A program made the position numbers and the translations under genes. From Klebsormidium nitens (taxonomy: Eukaryota; Streptophyta; Klebsormidiophyceae; Klebsormidiales; Klebsormidiaceae), in contig DF237030.1 in NCBI GenBank assembly GCA_000708835.1, positions 62,001 to 126,000 on the forward strand: DNA of 64,000 nt, read 5' to 3'. The notes under the pieces are model-generated. The model did no database searches. It saw only the letters and a list, made by a program, of their open reading frames with translations, and was not told the DNA's origin. Positions within the stretch are counted from its first letter, which is position 1. Every line of letters begins with the position of its first letter. Shown here piece after piece: positions 12,001-24,300 of this stretch.

Positions 12001-14899
12001 ATCTGCGAACTTGACTGGCGCCTTCACAACCAGGGAACACGGAGCAAACATGCCACGTTGGGTCGGTCCGTTTGGCAAACAAAGTGCGCCAATCGATGGG
12101 GCAAGCGGGATTCCTTGCCTTGCGACGTACTTTTTGACAAAGCCGACAACGCTCTACACCGCTCCAAAAGATGCCGCCATCCAGTCAACACGAGAGAACA
12201 CGAAGAGGGCATGCGCTCATTTGAGCTCACAGTATCTCGCATCATTGGCAGCCAACTTGGATTCGGATTCCAGTAGAAAAGCGCCCATGAATCTTGGACT
12301 TCCGCTGGTTTTTCTGACGCCATCTCTTTACAGAGCTGAGGGGGCAGCTTGGACCAGAGAAGTAAGACGCACTGCAGAACTCTGTAATGAGATGTTCTGA
12401 TAGTATCCGAGGCAACTTAAGGTCTTAAGATATCCAGGACGCTCAGAAACTGAATAACGTGCTTCGACCAAGTGTCAGGTCAATATCGGAAACGTCATTA
12501 TCTGTTAGCAGCACGTCGTGACTTCACATTGATTACATCAAAGAAAGGCTGGGACGTCTACGGACCCAAATGAGCGGGTTGGGATAATCCTTTCAATTTG
12601 TCAGGAAAGCACAAAGAGCGCACACAGCGGACTCCAGCTACTTTCAACCAACTTACAAGAGTCTTCAGAACGGAGGTTTATGTTATGTAGCAACCTCATG
12701 ATATTCCCGTGAACGGCCTTTACAATCGACATGAAGGCCTGGAAGTTCATGAGGGGGGCTCCGCTCGCTTTTTCCTCCAAAGCAAACCCGCTTCGACTTC
12801 GTCTTCCTAACCAGGAGGACTCGCAGATTTGACAACAGTTTCCAAAAGTGATCTGCAATCAAAGGAATTCCTTACGAAAACGACGAAGCATTGGCCGTTC
12901 ATAGTTGACCCTTGGGCAAGTTGGTCCGGAAGGCCATGCACAGGTCACGACACATCATGCGGCGTAAATCATGCTCAGAAACTTGTCAAAAGGACCGTCA
13001 GGACAATAATTCTTTACAACAAGGACCTAGGCCCTTCAAAAGGAGAACGAAATATAGACTGCCAACAGGCAGGCTGTCATCAGACAGTGCCAACCTAGTC
13101 ATGGATGGGTGTCTCAAAAGAGAGGTCCAAGTACGCAGGACTGAAATGAAGAACGCAAACTAAAGGCCCATGTGAAAAAGGCCCAGACAAAAGATGCCCT
13201 AATAAAATTGGTGCTCTCATGACCCAGAGGTGCTGTGGAATGAACACCCCCATATCCAGCTCATTCGGCTGTTGGATGCGGGCAAGATCCTCAAAAACCC
13301 ACTCCAGTTGGAAGAAAAGGGCAGTATTCAATAAAGCCTTTTTACCTTTCTTTAAGGTATCAAAGACCTTGATCGACTGAGCCTGCCCGGCTCCCCATGT
13401 TCAGAATTGTTGGGGGGAAAACCATCGAGTAAACATGGATTCTCACCTAGAGGCTCCTCCCCAAACGGAATCTCGAACTTGGACAAGGCCTCCACGAGAA
13501 GTAGAGCGAGCTCTGCCCCGCACGTCACCTAAAAAAGATAGCCGGGGCCAATAAGCTGTGGTACAAGATCTGGGGATGCCTACAAGACGTCAGGCCCTTC
13601 ACAGCTTATGAATCTGATCTATCCACAGGATGTTCACCGAGGTGGCTTGGTGCGAAGCAAGCTCTATGCAAATGCGTTTCCTCAACTGCGATAGACGAGC
13701 ATGCGCACTACAAATGAAACACCAATTTACAATTTGGAACTTAGACTGGTCCTGGCAAAATGTAGTAGACACCTGCCATCGCTGGGAACCAGGATAGCAG
13801 TCTGCATGCTTTACAGCAGGTGAAGCGCCGCCAGAATGTCACATGAAAAAGGACAACATGTTTCCAAATTGGCCTTATAACGTGCAGAACTGCCTGGTCT
13901 TCCTGCAATTCTGTTGGTCCATGTTGCAAGAAGTTGGCATGCGCGGGGCAGACAAGAGAATGCTTTTGGGCACTGGCCCAGAGTTCTCTGCAGTTGCACA
14001 CCCTTTTTTTGAGCACCGAGGATTACAGTGCCCGCTCTATGCAAAGAGGTTGCAGTCTATATATGGACAATCTGAGCCTTGAACAGAAAGCCAAGAGTTT
14101 AGAGGACCGATGGAAAGCCCTGATTAAAGCTCACCTGACCGTGCTTCAGCTGTGTGCAGGCACCAGCCTCCAAAAGATCCAGCGCTTCCTTCACCTTCTT
14201 CTGCCCCAGGTACCTACATCCAATGTATATCATCGGTCAGGCCCCAAAAGACTTGGGAGGAGGCACTGTCCTGGGCAGCTGTGCCTCACGGTCCTAGGCT
14301 TAAATCAATCCAATGTTCGACAGAATGAAGTTCTGCTTCAAGAAGCTGCTGCTTGCCAGGGGTATATCACTGACGCCAGTGCGAATTGATGGGTGTGCCG
14401 ACGTGAAGAACGATGTGTGACGATGATCTGTCCAATCGAAGGCACAATCAAAGAAGAAGCTTGCAATCAGCCTTTAGTCTACTGATTCATTAAAGTGACA
14501 AAGTTGACCAAACCATGCACAAGAAACAGCTCACAACACAGCATTACAATCGCCTTGATAAACAGGCTATCTCGGGGTCCACGCGCACACGATCCGCTCC
14601 AACGGAGCACTCACCAGACATCCTTGACATTTGAATCAGAATGTTGTTATGGCAATGAAGAAGCACTTTAAGCCACAGCACTGCATCACCTTCCATAAGG
14701 ACCAAAAGACATGTCAAGCATAGACACTTTGCAACAATAAATGCATGAAGTGCATTCGAGCAAGATTCTCAAAATGGAAGTAGTCCCACCTCGCTTGCAC
14801 ACTCTTGTACATCTGCTGCGCTTCGTAGTACTGTCCTGCTTCAACCGTCTTCTCGAGTTTTTCCACCATCTTCGAAGTTCCAGCTCCGGATGCAGCCAT
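6009..14899 (-). CDS. GET4: GET4 homologue, Guided Entry of Tail-anchored proteins factor 4
   Basis: Ten exons on the minus strand (high to low): 14790-14899, 14135-14213, 13447-13528, 9056-9218, 8452-8620, 8044-8090, 7355-7486, 6685-6769, 6266-6337, 6009-6020. They sum to 951 nt, 316 aa, with every phase matching; plant GET4 is about 320 aa. GET4 is a cytosolic alpha-solenoid that works with GET5/BAG6-type partners to hand tail-anchored proteins to the GET3 ATPase for ER insertion. Diagnostic stretches are GQYYEAQQMYKSVQARYLGQ, HGQVTCGAELALLLVEAL, FLRAAIKWSEKCGGP, PELHVMLADYVWASAGDL, ARAVLQYLSLGNLKDAN and LERDALPLFNLLRHKYKPSL. The start has a strong context (gccATGG). Exon 4 is extended by an acidic/Thr-rich insert after ELFPT. 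The last exon has only 12 nt (IFG stop); reading through exon 9 would instead end in VRTAAG. Intron 3 is 4.2 kb, far larger than the rest. Confidence 0.93.
8334..8350. repeat. Small perfect hairpin in a GET4 intron
   Basis: CGAGTA and TACTCG form a perfect 6-bp stem around a TTTTG loop, just 3' (in plus orientation) of TA-rich sequence; a related ATACTCGCTTAT word follows at about 8372. It is close to the exon 5 donor. No function is claimed. Confidence 0.4.
9219..13446. other. 4.2-kb intron 3 of GET4
   Basis: The phases of the flanking GET4 exons join directly (codon split after one base), so this stretch is read as a single intron. I find no GET4 exon or recognisable protein in it on either strand. 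Short frames exist (for example plus strand about 12011-12400) without family resemblance. A word CATCATTGGCAGC recurs near 10752 and 12239, which hints at old internal duplication. It may hold a degraded mobile element or unannotated RNA. Confidence 0.5.
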
Positions 14900-15211
14900 G
14901 GCTTCCTTTGGAGAGATACGCCCCCAAAGCTCAACCGAGTGGGACAATGGGAAGGTTGCGTGAATACGTTCAACTCCTGAGCTTGGATGATCTGCAAAGA
15001 TTTTGACAGGCGATGCTGTGCTTTGGCCGCCTTCTTGTCAATGTTATTCTTGTAAACGCCTTCCCTGCTGGTTCATCCTAAACCCTAAACCCGGCTTCAA
15101 GTTCAAGGAGACAACCCTAATAATATCAAACCAGCAAACTTTCCTTCACCACTTTCCCCTGCTTCCTCAGGCTTGCAAGAACAGGACAAGAACAGCAGGA
15201 ATCACGTCGCC
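14900..15211. promoter_or_regulatory. Shared divergent promoter of GET4 and TenA-1
   Basis: Only 312 bp separate the start codons of GET4 (minus) and TenA-1 (plus), so both promoters and 5' leaders must lie here. A double telo-box lies inside it. The right part is pyrimidine-rich (about 15130-15170) as expected for a TenA-1 5' leader. Confidence 0.7.
15077..15092 (+). promoter_or_regulatory. Tandem telo-box (AAACCCTAAACCC type)
   Basis: The sequence CCTAAACCCTAAACCC is an interstitial two-unit match to the plant telomere repeat. Such telo-boxes are known in plant promoters of translation and housekeeping genes, where they bind Myb-type telomere repeat factors. It lies midway between two divergent start codons. 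Confidence 0.7.
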
Positions 15212-17474
15212 ATGGTTTCAGTGAATCCCGCTATTGGCCTTGCGTCTCCGGCACCTATTTCAGAAAGGCTTTGGCTCTCCTGCTCTGACCTCGCAGCTCG
15301 CGCTTTGGCCTGCCCGTTCGTTTCACAGCTCGCAGCTGGCAAGCTTAGAAAACTCACATTCCAGCATTACATCGCGCAGAATGCGTTCTACTTAGCTGCA
15401 CTGGCAGAAACATATGAACGGGCTGGAACTTACATCAAAGATTCTGAAGCGAAAAGGTTGCTGTGGGAGTTGAGGGAAGCAGTGGTCCTGGAGCTGGGGC
15501 GCTATGATGGGTATGCTAACGTGAGAAAAAATAGTGGTGCACCATGTAGAAAAGCTGGAAAGGACCACAGGGTCGTGTCCTTGCTGCTGGATTCGTCTCT
15601 GTTTGATAGAATGCAATTTAGCAGCATAACTTGGAACCAACAACAAAGCCTTCAGAGGCTACTCGGGTATAAGTTGTCCACAATTTTGCTGGGGGCTATC
15701 TTTCCCCAAAATGATTCGGCTCTTTAGACTTGAAGGACCCTTCAAAAATTTCTTTGTTGCCGATGCTGCTCATTTCTGATCTATCCTTTCCTTTACCCCT
15801 TGTCCCACATGGACTCGGTTTTCGACTCTATAATCTATGTAAGGCTTGTTGGGGGCAGATTGCATCAACGGTTGCAGTCTGTGTCCAGCTTGTTTTCCTG
15901 CAAAGCCTTAGTTGATTCAATAAACAGCATATCTTGAGAATACCCTGATACTTCTAAGATACTTTTCTGGGGGATGAACATAGAGATTGGTAAGACCGTG
16001 AATGAACAAATCTATAGCCTATCCTCTGAACAAGTTTCATCCATTTCTGCCAAGAAGCGTACAGAGACATGTACAGGAACTTGTGCCATTTATGTCTTCG
16101 AACTTGGAAGGTTTTCTCTAATGCTATGCAGGCTTGGGTTATCGATCTGAAGGACCACCCTGAGCCCAGCGAAGCAACAAAGAAATACATCGACTTCTTG
16201 ATCCGAGCGACTTCAAGAGCACAAAACGTTGCGCTCCCTAGTGCCTTTAGGGAAGGCGAAACAGTCGCCAACAGGTTAAAACCATTAGAAGTTGAGTCTT
16301 GTACATATGATGAGAAGAGCTCTAGAAACGGTATCGAACTTGGGGATCAAAGTGTAGACGGGTTTTCTGATCTACTCGAAAAGGTGGAAAGGCAGGCGAC
16401 GAAGGTTTTAGATCCGAAGCAGCAAACGAATCATAGGAATCTGATGGATCAGAGATTCTCGCCGAAGAACTGTAGTGCGGCAAAGGCAGTTGCTGCACTG
16501 TTGCCGTGCATGCAGCTGTATGCGTTTCTTGGCAGGGAGTTGAGCAGAGGAAACGATCTCGAGGGTCATCCTTACAAGGACTGGATTACGAGTCACGCCT
16601 CTGCTGAGTTTCAGGTGAGCATGACTACTACTCAAGGCTCATCAAGAATCTGCCTCGTCCCGTTGGGTTTGACCATTTCTCTGGGTTTTGGACCCTGATA
16701 AAAACAGACCCACATGTTTTCTTTCCTTCCTGAGGTCCAATCGATGTCATGTCTGACGTTCCTTCAGGGTTGTTGTACTTGTCGCTTTTCTTGAAAGACC
16801 TTTTGGAGCAACAAAAGAAGAGGACCATAGATGTCTCCTCAAATGCACTCCTGTTCCAACCATCTTGAGCTCCATCGAAAGATACTGCGTAGGTAGTGTT
16901 AGGATCTGATCGATCGATCATCACCTCCAATTCAGAGTACTTCTTTGTAGAGAATGCTGGCTCCGTCATCACAGATTGTGGTTGTCGATCCTCTGTGGAG
17001 TCACTTACCATGGGTACATTTGTCGAATCCGTTTACTTGTTCCAGTCGTCAAAATCCGTCCCCCCCCGGCCTTTCGAACCACATATTCATGGCCAAACGT
17101 TTCACGTCGAGAACCTTGTACATTCCTGCTGATTCCTTCTTGTCTCCCGTACTTCGAAAGGAACTTGTTACTCCGAGATTAGTGCTACAAAAGCTCTCAG
17201 TCCTCCGACACGCCGAAACTTGAACCGAGCCATCTCTGCATTTCAAGATTGCGGCATACTTGAACCTTCAGAACTAAAACATCAAATGGTATCCTAACCT
17301 GCTCAGGTCGAATGTCCGCAGGCCGCTTCTGCCAAGATGGAGACCATTCTCGACAGCGTCTGCCAACAAGACGATTCCTTGGAGGCACTGCTGCCAGTGT
17401 ATAGAGAGGCAATGCTCCTGGAGCTCAATTTTTTCGCGGGACAACCGGCCCTCTTGCCGGCGGCACCGCATTGA
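15212..17474 (+). CDS. TenA/THI-4 family protein (TenA domain of plant TH2 type), copy 1
   Basis: Exons 15212-15520 (309 nt), 16132-16614 (483 nt) and 17322-17474 (153 nt), all phase 0, give 314 aa. Start chosen at the gccATGG context. The TenA fold hydrolyses thiamin breakdown products (aminopyrimidine salvage). Matches to the TenA half of plant TH2 are clear: LTFQHYIAQNAFYLAALAET, KKYIDFLIRATS, AALLPCMQLYAFLGREL, HPYKDWI and LPVYREAMLLELNFFAGQP. The Cys in LLPC and the late Glu in LELNFF are the positions expected for catalysis. Unlike land-plant TH2, no HAD phosphatase follows; the frame stops soon after the TenA domain. About 80 hydrophilic residues (roughly 134-215) are inserted before LLPC. 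A paralogue with the same exon plan lies at 51654-54326 on the other strand. Confidence 0.9.
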
Positions 17475-18391
17475 ACCGTTCAGCAGCTGAGCTTGGGCTA
17501 AACATGGCATATAGACCTGATTGGACCACCAAAACCTCTGCTGGCTTGCCCGACAGAAGGCCGCCACCGCCGCCTGGCGGCATGCGTTGAGTACTTGATA
17601 CTAACCCGAGAGCCGAGGACATCAATGATCTGGGCCGGCCACGTGGCACGATCATGCGCTTTCATATATACGGGGACTCAACGAATTGAATTATGGCCAG
17701 TCGAAACATGTATAACTCGCGGCCCTGTCAATCCGATTAGAAGCTCCGAGTCCGATAGACGTAATTCACTGAAGGCCGCGAAGAAACGGTTCGCTCATTG
17801 CCCCGAGTCGTGTGGAATTACCATTGAGAACCAGGCTTCTGTAAGGTACATATGGTAATTGCAAACATCTTTATACGCGTGTTGCATGCTTATGGACGCC
17901 GATCCTGGGATGAGCTGGCTGGCTGGTCGACGCATACCCATATACCTCTCCGGATATCTTCAATAAAATATCAGGTATATAGATGGTTGCTCAATGCAGC
18001 CATGCCTATATAAGCAAAGTGCAGTGAGTCGAACTTTTGAGAGCTTCGGAAGCTCAAAAAGTTTAAGCTCCGATCATCCAATTCAAAATATTTAGTGGCA
18101 TATCATGCAGGCTAACCGTGCGTATACAGGCCGGCTGGGGCGGCTGTCAATCACCCGTGTGATCATGCATGGTTGCACTTGACCCTGACATTATTAGCGA
18201 TGCTGTCACCAACGAATGCATTGTTTCGAATCGTTATATCGTACGAAAGCCTCACGAGCCGAATCAACCATACAACCAAGTCGACGAGCCCCGGCTTGAC
18301 CCGGCAGCATCATTTAGATGCAGGCATGACTGTCGATCTCTGACACGACTAGGTAGTTGATATTAGTCACCGTCGCAATACAAGGGAGTCT
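17475..18391. other. Convergent 3'-3' intergenic gap with a palindrome-rich island
   Basis: The gap lies between the 3' ends of TenA-1 and the D-Ala-D-Ala ligase gene. No gene is supported. About 17640-18180 is rich in CATGCAT, TATATA and GATCATGCATG words, resembling the island at 5090-5600. Flanks are likely 3' UTRs. Confidence 0.6.
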
Positions 18392-21300
18392 TTATGGTCT
18401 ACGAGCAACGATTGCCAACTCGACAACCTTCCGGAAGAATGCCTTGGGATACAATGGGGGCTCCTCTGCCAGAGCCTGCAAACGAGCAGATACCGCACCA
18501 ATCAAACCCTTATCGATCTGTAGGGGAATCTCTAAGGTAAGTCCATATAAATGTTAAGCACTTCAGAGTATCTTTGCATGACCAGATACGACATGTTCGA
18601 GGACTGACAATCGCAAGTGGCCACAACAAGCCAACACGTACCCAGATCCTGAGAAGATAGACTGGAATCCTTCCCCCAAACACAAACCTCAGAGCTTTGC
18701 AGGTTTTGAGTACTCCCAGTGCTCTCACACGGCCTTTTTCCGTTGATGAGAAAGCCTTGGGGCTCAGCTTTTACTGCCGAAACAATGCAGTGCCGCAGAT
18801 GCTCACCTGATGGAACAGCACCGTGGAGGGAGTCATGCCGGGCACCGTGTTCGCCTCGATCACAATGATCTGCAGGCAGCAATCGCGCTTAAGTCAGCGT
18901 ATCGCCAACTGTGCAATACTTGACCATGTTCTCTTGAAACCACAGAGCGCGATCTGGCTGAACAGCGTTTATTCCAAGAAGCACAAAAGAGAGTTCAAGC
19001 TTTTAGCCCATGCGTAACAAATTAGATGGCTAAGACGCAGCCCACCTCGCCACTATCCGCGTGAACGAAGGCGTCGATGCGAGCAAAACCCTCCAACCCC
19101 AGGGCGGCCGCGACGAGCTCGATCCGCTCCTTGCACGACCGGAGAGCGGTCGGACTGCGCAAACGGAAATGTGCAATGGCTCAATAGCTGCTGGAAACGG
19201 GTACATGTTTCAGGAGGACTCGAGCCGAAATTTCGGTGTTAGCAAAAGACGCGCTCTCGGTGGGTACCGGCGCCCTTACGGTCTCGGAAAAGCCCGCACA
19301 GTAGTAAGCTATTCTGATATGCATGACAGCTGACAACAGAATGTGTCTTTTCAGCAACTGCTCTGCTTCAACAAAGGTCAGACAGCGAGCGCGTTAACCA
19401 CAGAGCCGCGTTCTCTGACTCACACAGCTCGACACGTGCGAAACAGGTGTCGGAGTGCAGACTTCGCACATAGTACCCTTCCCGGAGTCTCCGATTCGTT
19501 TCACTTCTTATCCAACAACAACACGCACGAGGGTTTGCTTTCAACCTCGATTCAAATACTTTCTTTCCAAGCAGTACCTGACGATCTCGGCGGGGGGGGG
19601 TGTCAGGTTCACCCCAGTTCCCCCCTGGAACTTCTCCTCCAGAGACAGCACATGCCCGCTCTCCTTCACCGTTATGCTCGGACTCAGCGCCTTCATTGCG
19701 CCCTTTGGCCCCAACACCCCGACCGTAACTTCGACCCACCGGGACTTTCCTGCCCACACTAGTTCCGTACCCGACATTTGTTTAGCAACCAATGGGGAGG
19801 CCCGATCGGACACCCCCAAAATTGCCTCCTCCCCTTCATGGTCCTTTCCGTTTCCGTTTCCGTTCCGCCCTGAATCTGCGGAGCGCCCCGATGTCCGACT
19901 TTGCTCTGTGCTCTTTTCCGTTTGCCGCCGGATGAGAATCGGATCCGTCTCAATGAACGGCTCAAACATGAACCGCGCCGGCGGCGGCACCGCCATTTCC
20001 ACCCCCCCCTCGCTGGTGCTCAGCGCCCCCGGAGCTAGCTGCGGCCTCCGGTCCCGCACCGCCGTCAGGTATGACGTCAGATCCCCCACGTGGTCCAACC
20101 GCGCGACACCGGTCGAGCAGCCGTCGGACGCGGGCTTGACGCACACGTGCATGCAGTCGAGCTCTCTAAGGAGGGAGTCCCAAAGAGAAGCGGTGTGATC
20201 AGTGGAGAGGGTTTCTAGCAGCTGGGCGGTCGGGAAAACGCGCTTGGCTGCAGAGAAGATGCCGTCGGGGCGGAGCTGCGAACGGAAGCGGAACGGTCAG
20301 CGAGCGAGTGAAGCAGCGCGAATCCGAGGAGGCGCTTCGAAGCCTCCCAGATATTTCCAGTGAGTTAAATATCACAGGGAGGATCTGAACGCTTTGAAAG
20401 CTTCAATTCGAATGGAGAGCGAAGTTCACGGTAAACAGAGCAATGGACGAGAAAGCACCAGGATGAAGCTCTTCAATCGATCTGGCCGGCAAGCCAAGGT
20501 TCAATACCCGCAACAGATCTGAGTATACCCTAAGCACAGATATGAGCATACCCTAAGCACGTCTAAGGCACTTTCTTAGAGCGTCTGGTCGCCGCCCCTT
20601 AACTTTCGTGCAGAAAAATTTGCGGCACCTGGAATCTGACATACCAAACCGAGAAACCTGAGCGGGAAGTATGTAAACCGGCTGAAAGCATGCTAGTGAC
20701 TCACATGAGCAATCGCCTCCGCCGTCGCATACTTATCCATACACGTTCGTGAAGCCGCCGCATCCGAGCCCGTGTGTGGAACCCCCGCCATTTCGAGCAT
20801 ATCTTGTAGAGTGCCGTCTTCTCCAATCCCTCCATGCACAGCCAAAAACACGACCGCGTTCTCTTCCCTCGACTCTCGGATGAAGTCTCGCAACAGTAGC
20901 CGGCGAGGTTTTGATGGCGTAATGGAGCCCAGGGGTTTTTTGGGGGTTAGGGAGCCAGCGTTATTGGCTTTTCTTTCTGACCCAGAAGCTTTGGCAGAGT
21001 TTCCACCCGGAGACTCTGGGGTTTGGGACTGGGTTTGCGAGGAGGGTTCCGAGGTCGAGCAGGCCGCGCCGCTGGAGGCCCGCTCGAGCTCAGCAATGAC
21101 GTGGCTCCTCAGCGTGTCGACACGTGTCAGGGTCTCCGGCTCGAGCGCCTTTTCACACCCCTCGACGACCTCTTCTACGGTATGCCGCAACACCGATGCA
21201 TAAGGGAGCGCCCAGACCTCTCTTTCTCCCGCTTCTTTCGAAGTTTCGCTGTCGGAAGTCTGCGCAGCCGGCGCCAGTAGGAAGGGTTCGACGGCGAGGT

Positions 21301-24300
21301 CGGAGAAGCTGCGCAGCTTGAGCCACACGTTGGTCCCGCTCATGAGCGACACCTGGCGCTCGGAGGTGCTGCCACCGAAGAGGACCTTGACGGTGCGCAG
21401 GGGAGCCTGGTTGGCGAAAGGGTACAGAGGCGTTAGCCAATTGAAGCAGCGATATGGTGAAGGTCAAAAGACGTATTGACGCAGTTCGTTTTGTGCATCT
21501 CAGATGGATGACGAATGATTCTTAACGAAGCTCAGCAGAACCTTTTCCGGCTGCCGGCCAGCCACAGAGGCAACCATGTTCAGTTCAGAAGTGAGGAGTG
21601 AAAAGGACCCCAAAAGCACCTAGACCGATTAGAGACTTGAACCCTAAGGTCCGGGTCTTGTTTGATGGTCTGCATTTGTACTTCCCCCCCGTTTGAATCA
21701 GACCGTTCCGCGGTGTCATTAATGCGTGAAAGGGCTTTGTCAATAAGGGCTGAAATGTTATCTTTACTCTCTTGACAGAAGTCTGTGTCTTTCAGCACCC
21801 CTCCACTTATCGACCTGGCCCAATAACATTTGTTTGCTTTCAAAAGCAACCAACCCTGAATGTCGCCGAACCAAACTGTCGGCCAAAAGGTGGGGGGAAT
21901 ACGAAGAAAAACAACTTACCGGGGTTCCTTGTTTGCTGTTGTCACTCCCCATTCCCGGCCCCCCAATCCCGTTGCGTGCGCACGCCGTATCCAAAACCCG
22001 CCTCAACACGTCAGCATGCGCTAGCCCCACTTCCGCCGCTTGCTGGAAGAGGAAGCTTGTCTGCTCCATGCCGCTCATCAGGTTGATGTCCGAAAAGACG
22101 ATCGTTCCGCTCGAGTTCCTTCCGCTTCGGTCCGTTTCCCCTCCGTTTCCGTCCGGATTCCGTCCACTTCCGTCCGCCCGTAAGAGCCAACCGTCTACCC
22201 TTGCGAAGTCCCTGAGCCCCAAAACACGGAACAGCTTCGCAGCACCTTCTCGGATTGCGCTTACTGTTGCCGGAGGAAATCGAGGGGGGGTGTAATAACC
22301 AACTTGCCTGGTCGGGAGGTACTTTCTCCGGTAGTTGAAGATAGCCCCCGCTGCCTTTACTCCATCCAATTCTCGTTCGAGTATCAACTCAACTTCTGTG
22401 GGCAGAAGAGTGACAGGCTGGGCGGATCTGGGACTGTGCACATTTTCAGTTTCTTCGTTTTGGGGGGACGGGACGTCTAGGACAATGGCTGTGAACTCGC
22501 GACCCCCTGAGGCGAAGAGCTCAACGACCACTCGGGAGTCGATGCCATCCGCGATGATGTGCTGGCACTTCATAAGCGTGTCGCGGAGCCCATAAGCGAT
22601 GGAGACGCCGATGCTCGAGCCAGCACAGGCCGGCTTGGTCTGCACGTGTGGTCTTGACAGGGTGAGCCACAAGTGGACGTCATGCTGACGTTATCATGCG
22701 TGAAACGAATGCTACTTATGAAAAAGAAAGGATGCTCCAAAGCGTGACTAGGGAGCGCTCGGGAAAAAGCCGTCTGATTGAGTTGAGGGCTTCTGCGTAG
22801 GAGCAATCAGAAAAAAGCAGATTGACAGCATACCAAATATCTAAGAGAACACTCTCCAAGGTTCCAACGGAGCACGTGCATCTTTCGACCACGGCTGCTT
22901 GCAAAGCGACCACCGCACGCCCTCGTTCCCAAGTCGCGACAGATTCTTCCGACTCGGCAAGCCATAACAACGAGTCTTGCAAGTGGTCCCTGAGAAGACA
23001 CGTGAAGGCAAGAGCAGACAACCGACCGGATGAGACGATGCTAGCGGAATCTCACAAGATTGGTAAGTACACAAATCTGCAGAACGAGGTTTTACAATTG
23101 GGAAGCTGGTCAACTCACCACAACGCGGCCGTTTTCCTCGTCGATCCCGTGCTCGTCAAACCAGGCCGATAGGGCAGATTCGTCGGATGCAGGGTCCTGC
23201 AGTTTTCAAATTGCACCTATGTGACAATACGCTTTGACAGGGTTGATATTGTTGATCAATCAACAATCTGAGCATATCTGAGCACACGAAAGCCAGCCCC
23301 ACGGTGGGATCTTTCTTTACGTGTCACAGAGCACTCAGAAGTCTTTGGGGACTTGATATCCGCTTCTGAAATACCTCTAAAAAGTCACATGGATTCGTGC
23401 AGAAAATCCAGGACGCTTGCGGTGGCTACTCGTAAAAAGCCCTTGTTTAGAGCTGGCGTGGATGTTGCTCAAAGGCAAACTATGAGGTAGGCTCAAAAGT
23501 TCCGATGTCGTACGTGGCGGTTGGCACTAACGGAGACGAAACTCACCGTGACCAGAAACGCTGGGAGGGTGGCAAAGCCAGCTGCTCGCAAAAGCTGCGC
23601 CGCCTCGTACTGCAAAGAAGTAGTTTCGATAAATGTTGACCACAGAACAGGTCAACGCATCCAAGTTCGAAGCAATCGAGCACGTTGAGAGTTCGACGGT
23701 TTCTAAAGTACGCTACTTCCGGCTGAGGATGACACGGCGAGTTTGAATCTAATTAATGCCGTTCTCGTGACAGTTTGCATAAACTTGAGCCGCCAACTGT
23801 CAAACGCCGTCGTATCATTCTTGCTACTTGATGTAGAAGTAGAGAAGCCGTGGATGCCGTGGAAGCCGTGAATTTAATGGGCCCGTTTGAAACGGGAGTA
23901 CACTCACCTTGTCAAAAGCTTTCGCAGCCGCTTCTGCGCCTGTTCCGACGAACGGCAGCCCCTCACCCTCGAGCAGGCGCTGAGGCATAGTAAGTGATTG
24001 AAAGCGTCAAAACAGGCCTTAGAAGCTTGCTCTGGGGTCACAACTATTAGTCGGGGAAAGTAGAGTGAAGTCGCACCTGAATACTGTATTGCCACTGTCA
24101 TTCGCATCCCGGATTCGCAAATGAAAAGTTTCAGACTTCGTGCATTTTTCGTCGTAATGGCCGAACAAGTGTATCATTTTTTTCCATTCTGCCTGTTGAA
24201 TAGGCTGGTTTTGGCTGGAATTCCTTGATCGTCGTTCTGCACCAGGCAGCGGATAATCAGAATCCGCCAGAGGTAGAAATAACTTGTTCTAGGCGAAGTG

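Noticed and set aside
11654-12400. Frames of 130-150 codons on both strands in the large GET4 intron
   Set aside because: No recognisable domain, no consistent splice structure and overlap on opposite strands; more likely open by chance.
19595-19606. G-run as possible quadruplex or frameshift site
   Set aside because: It encodes the conserved LTPPP stretch of DDL on the minus strand; no frame disruption.
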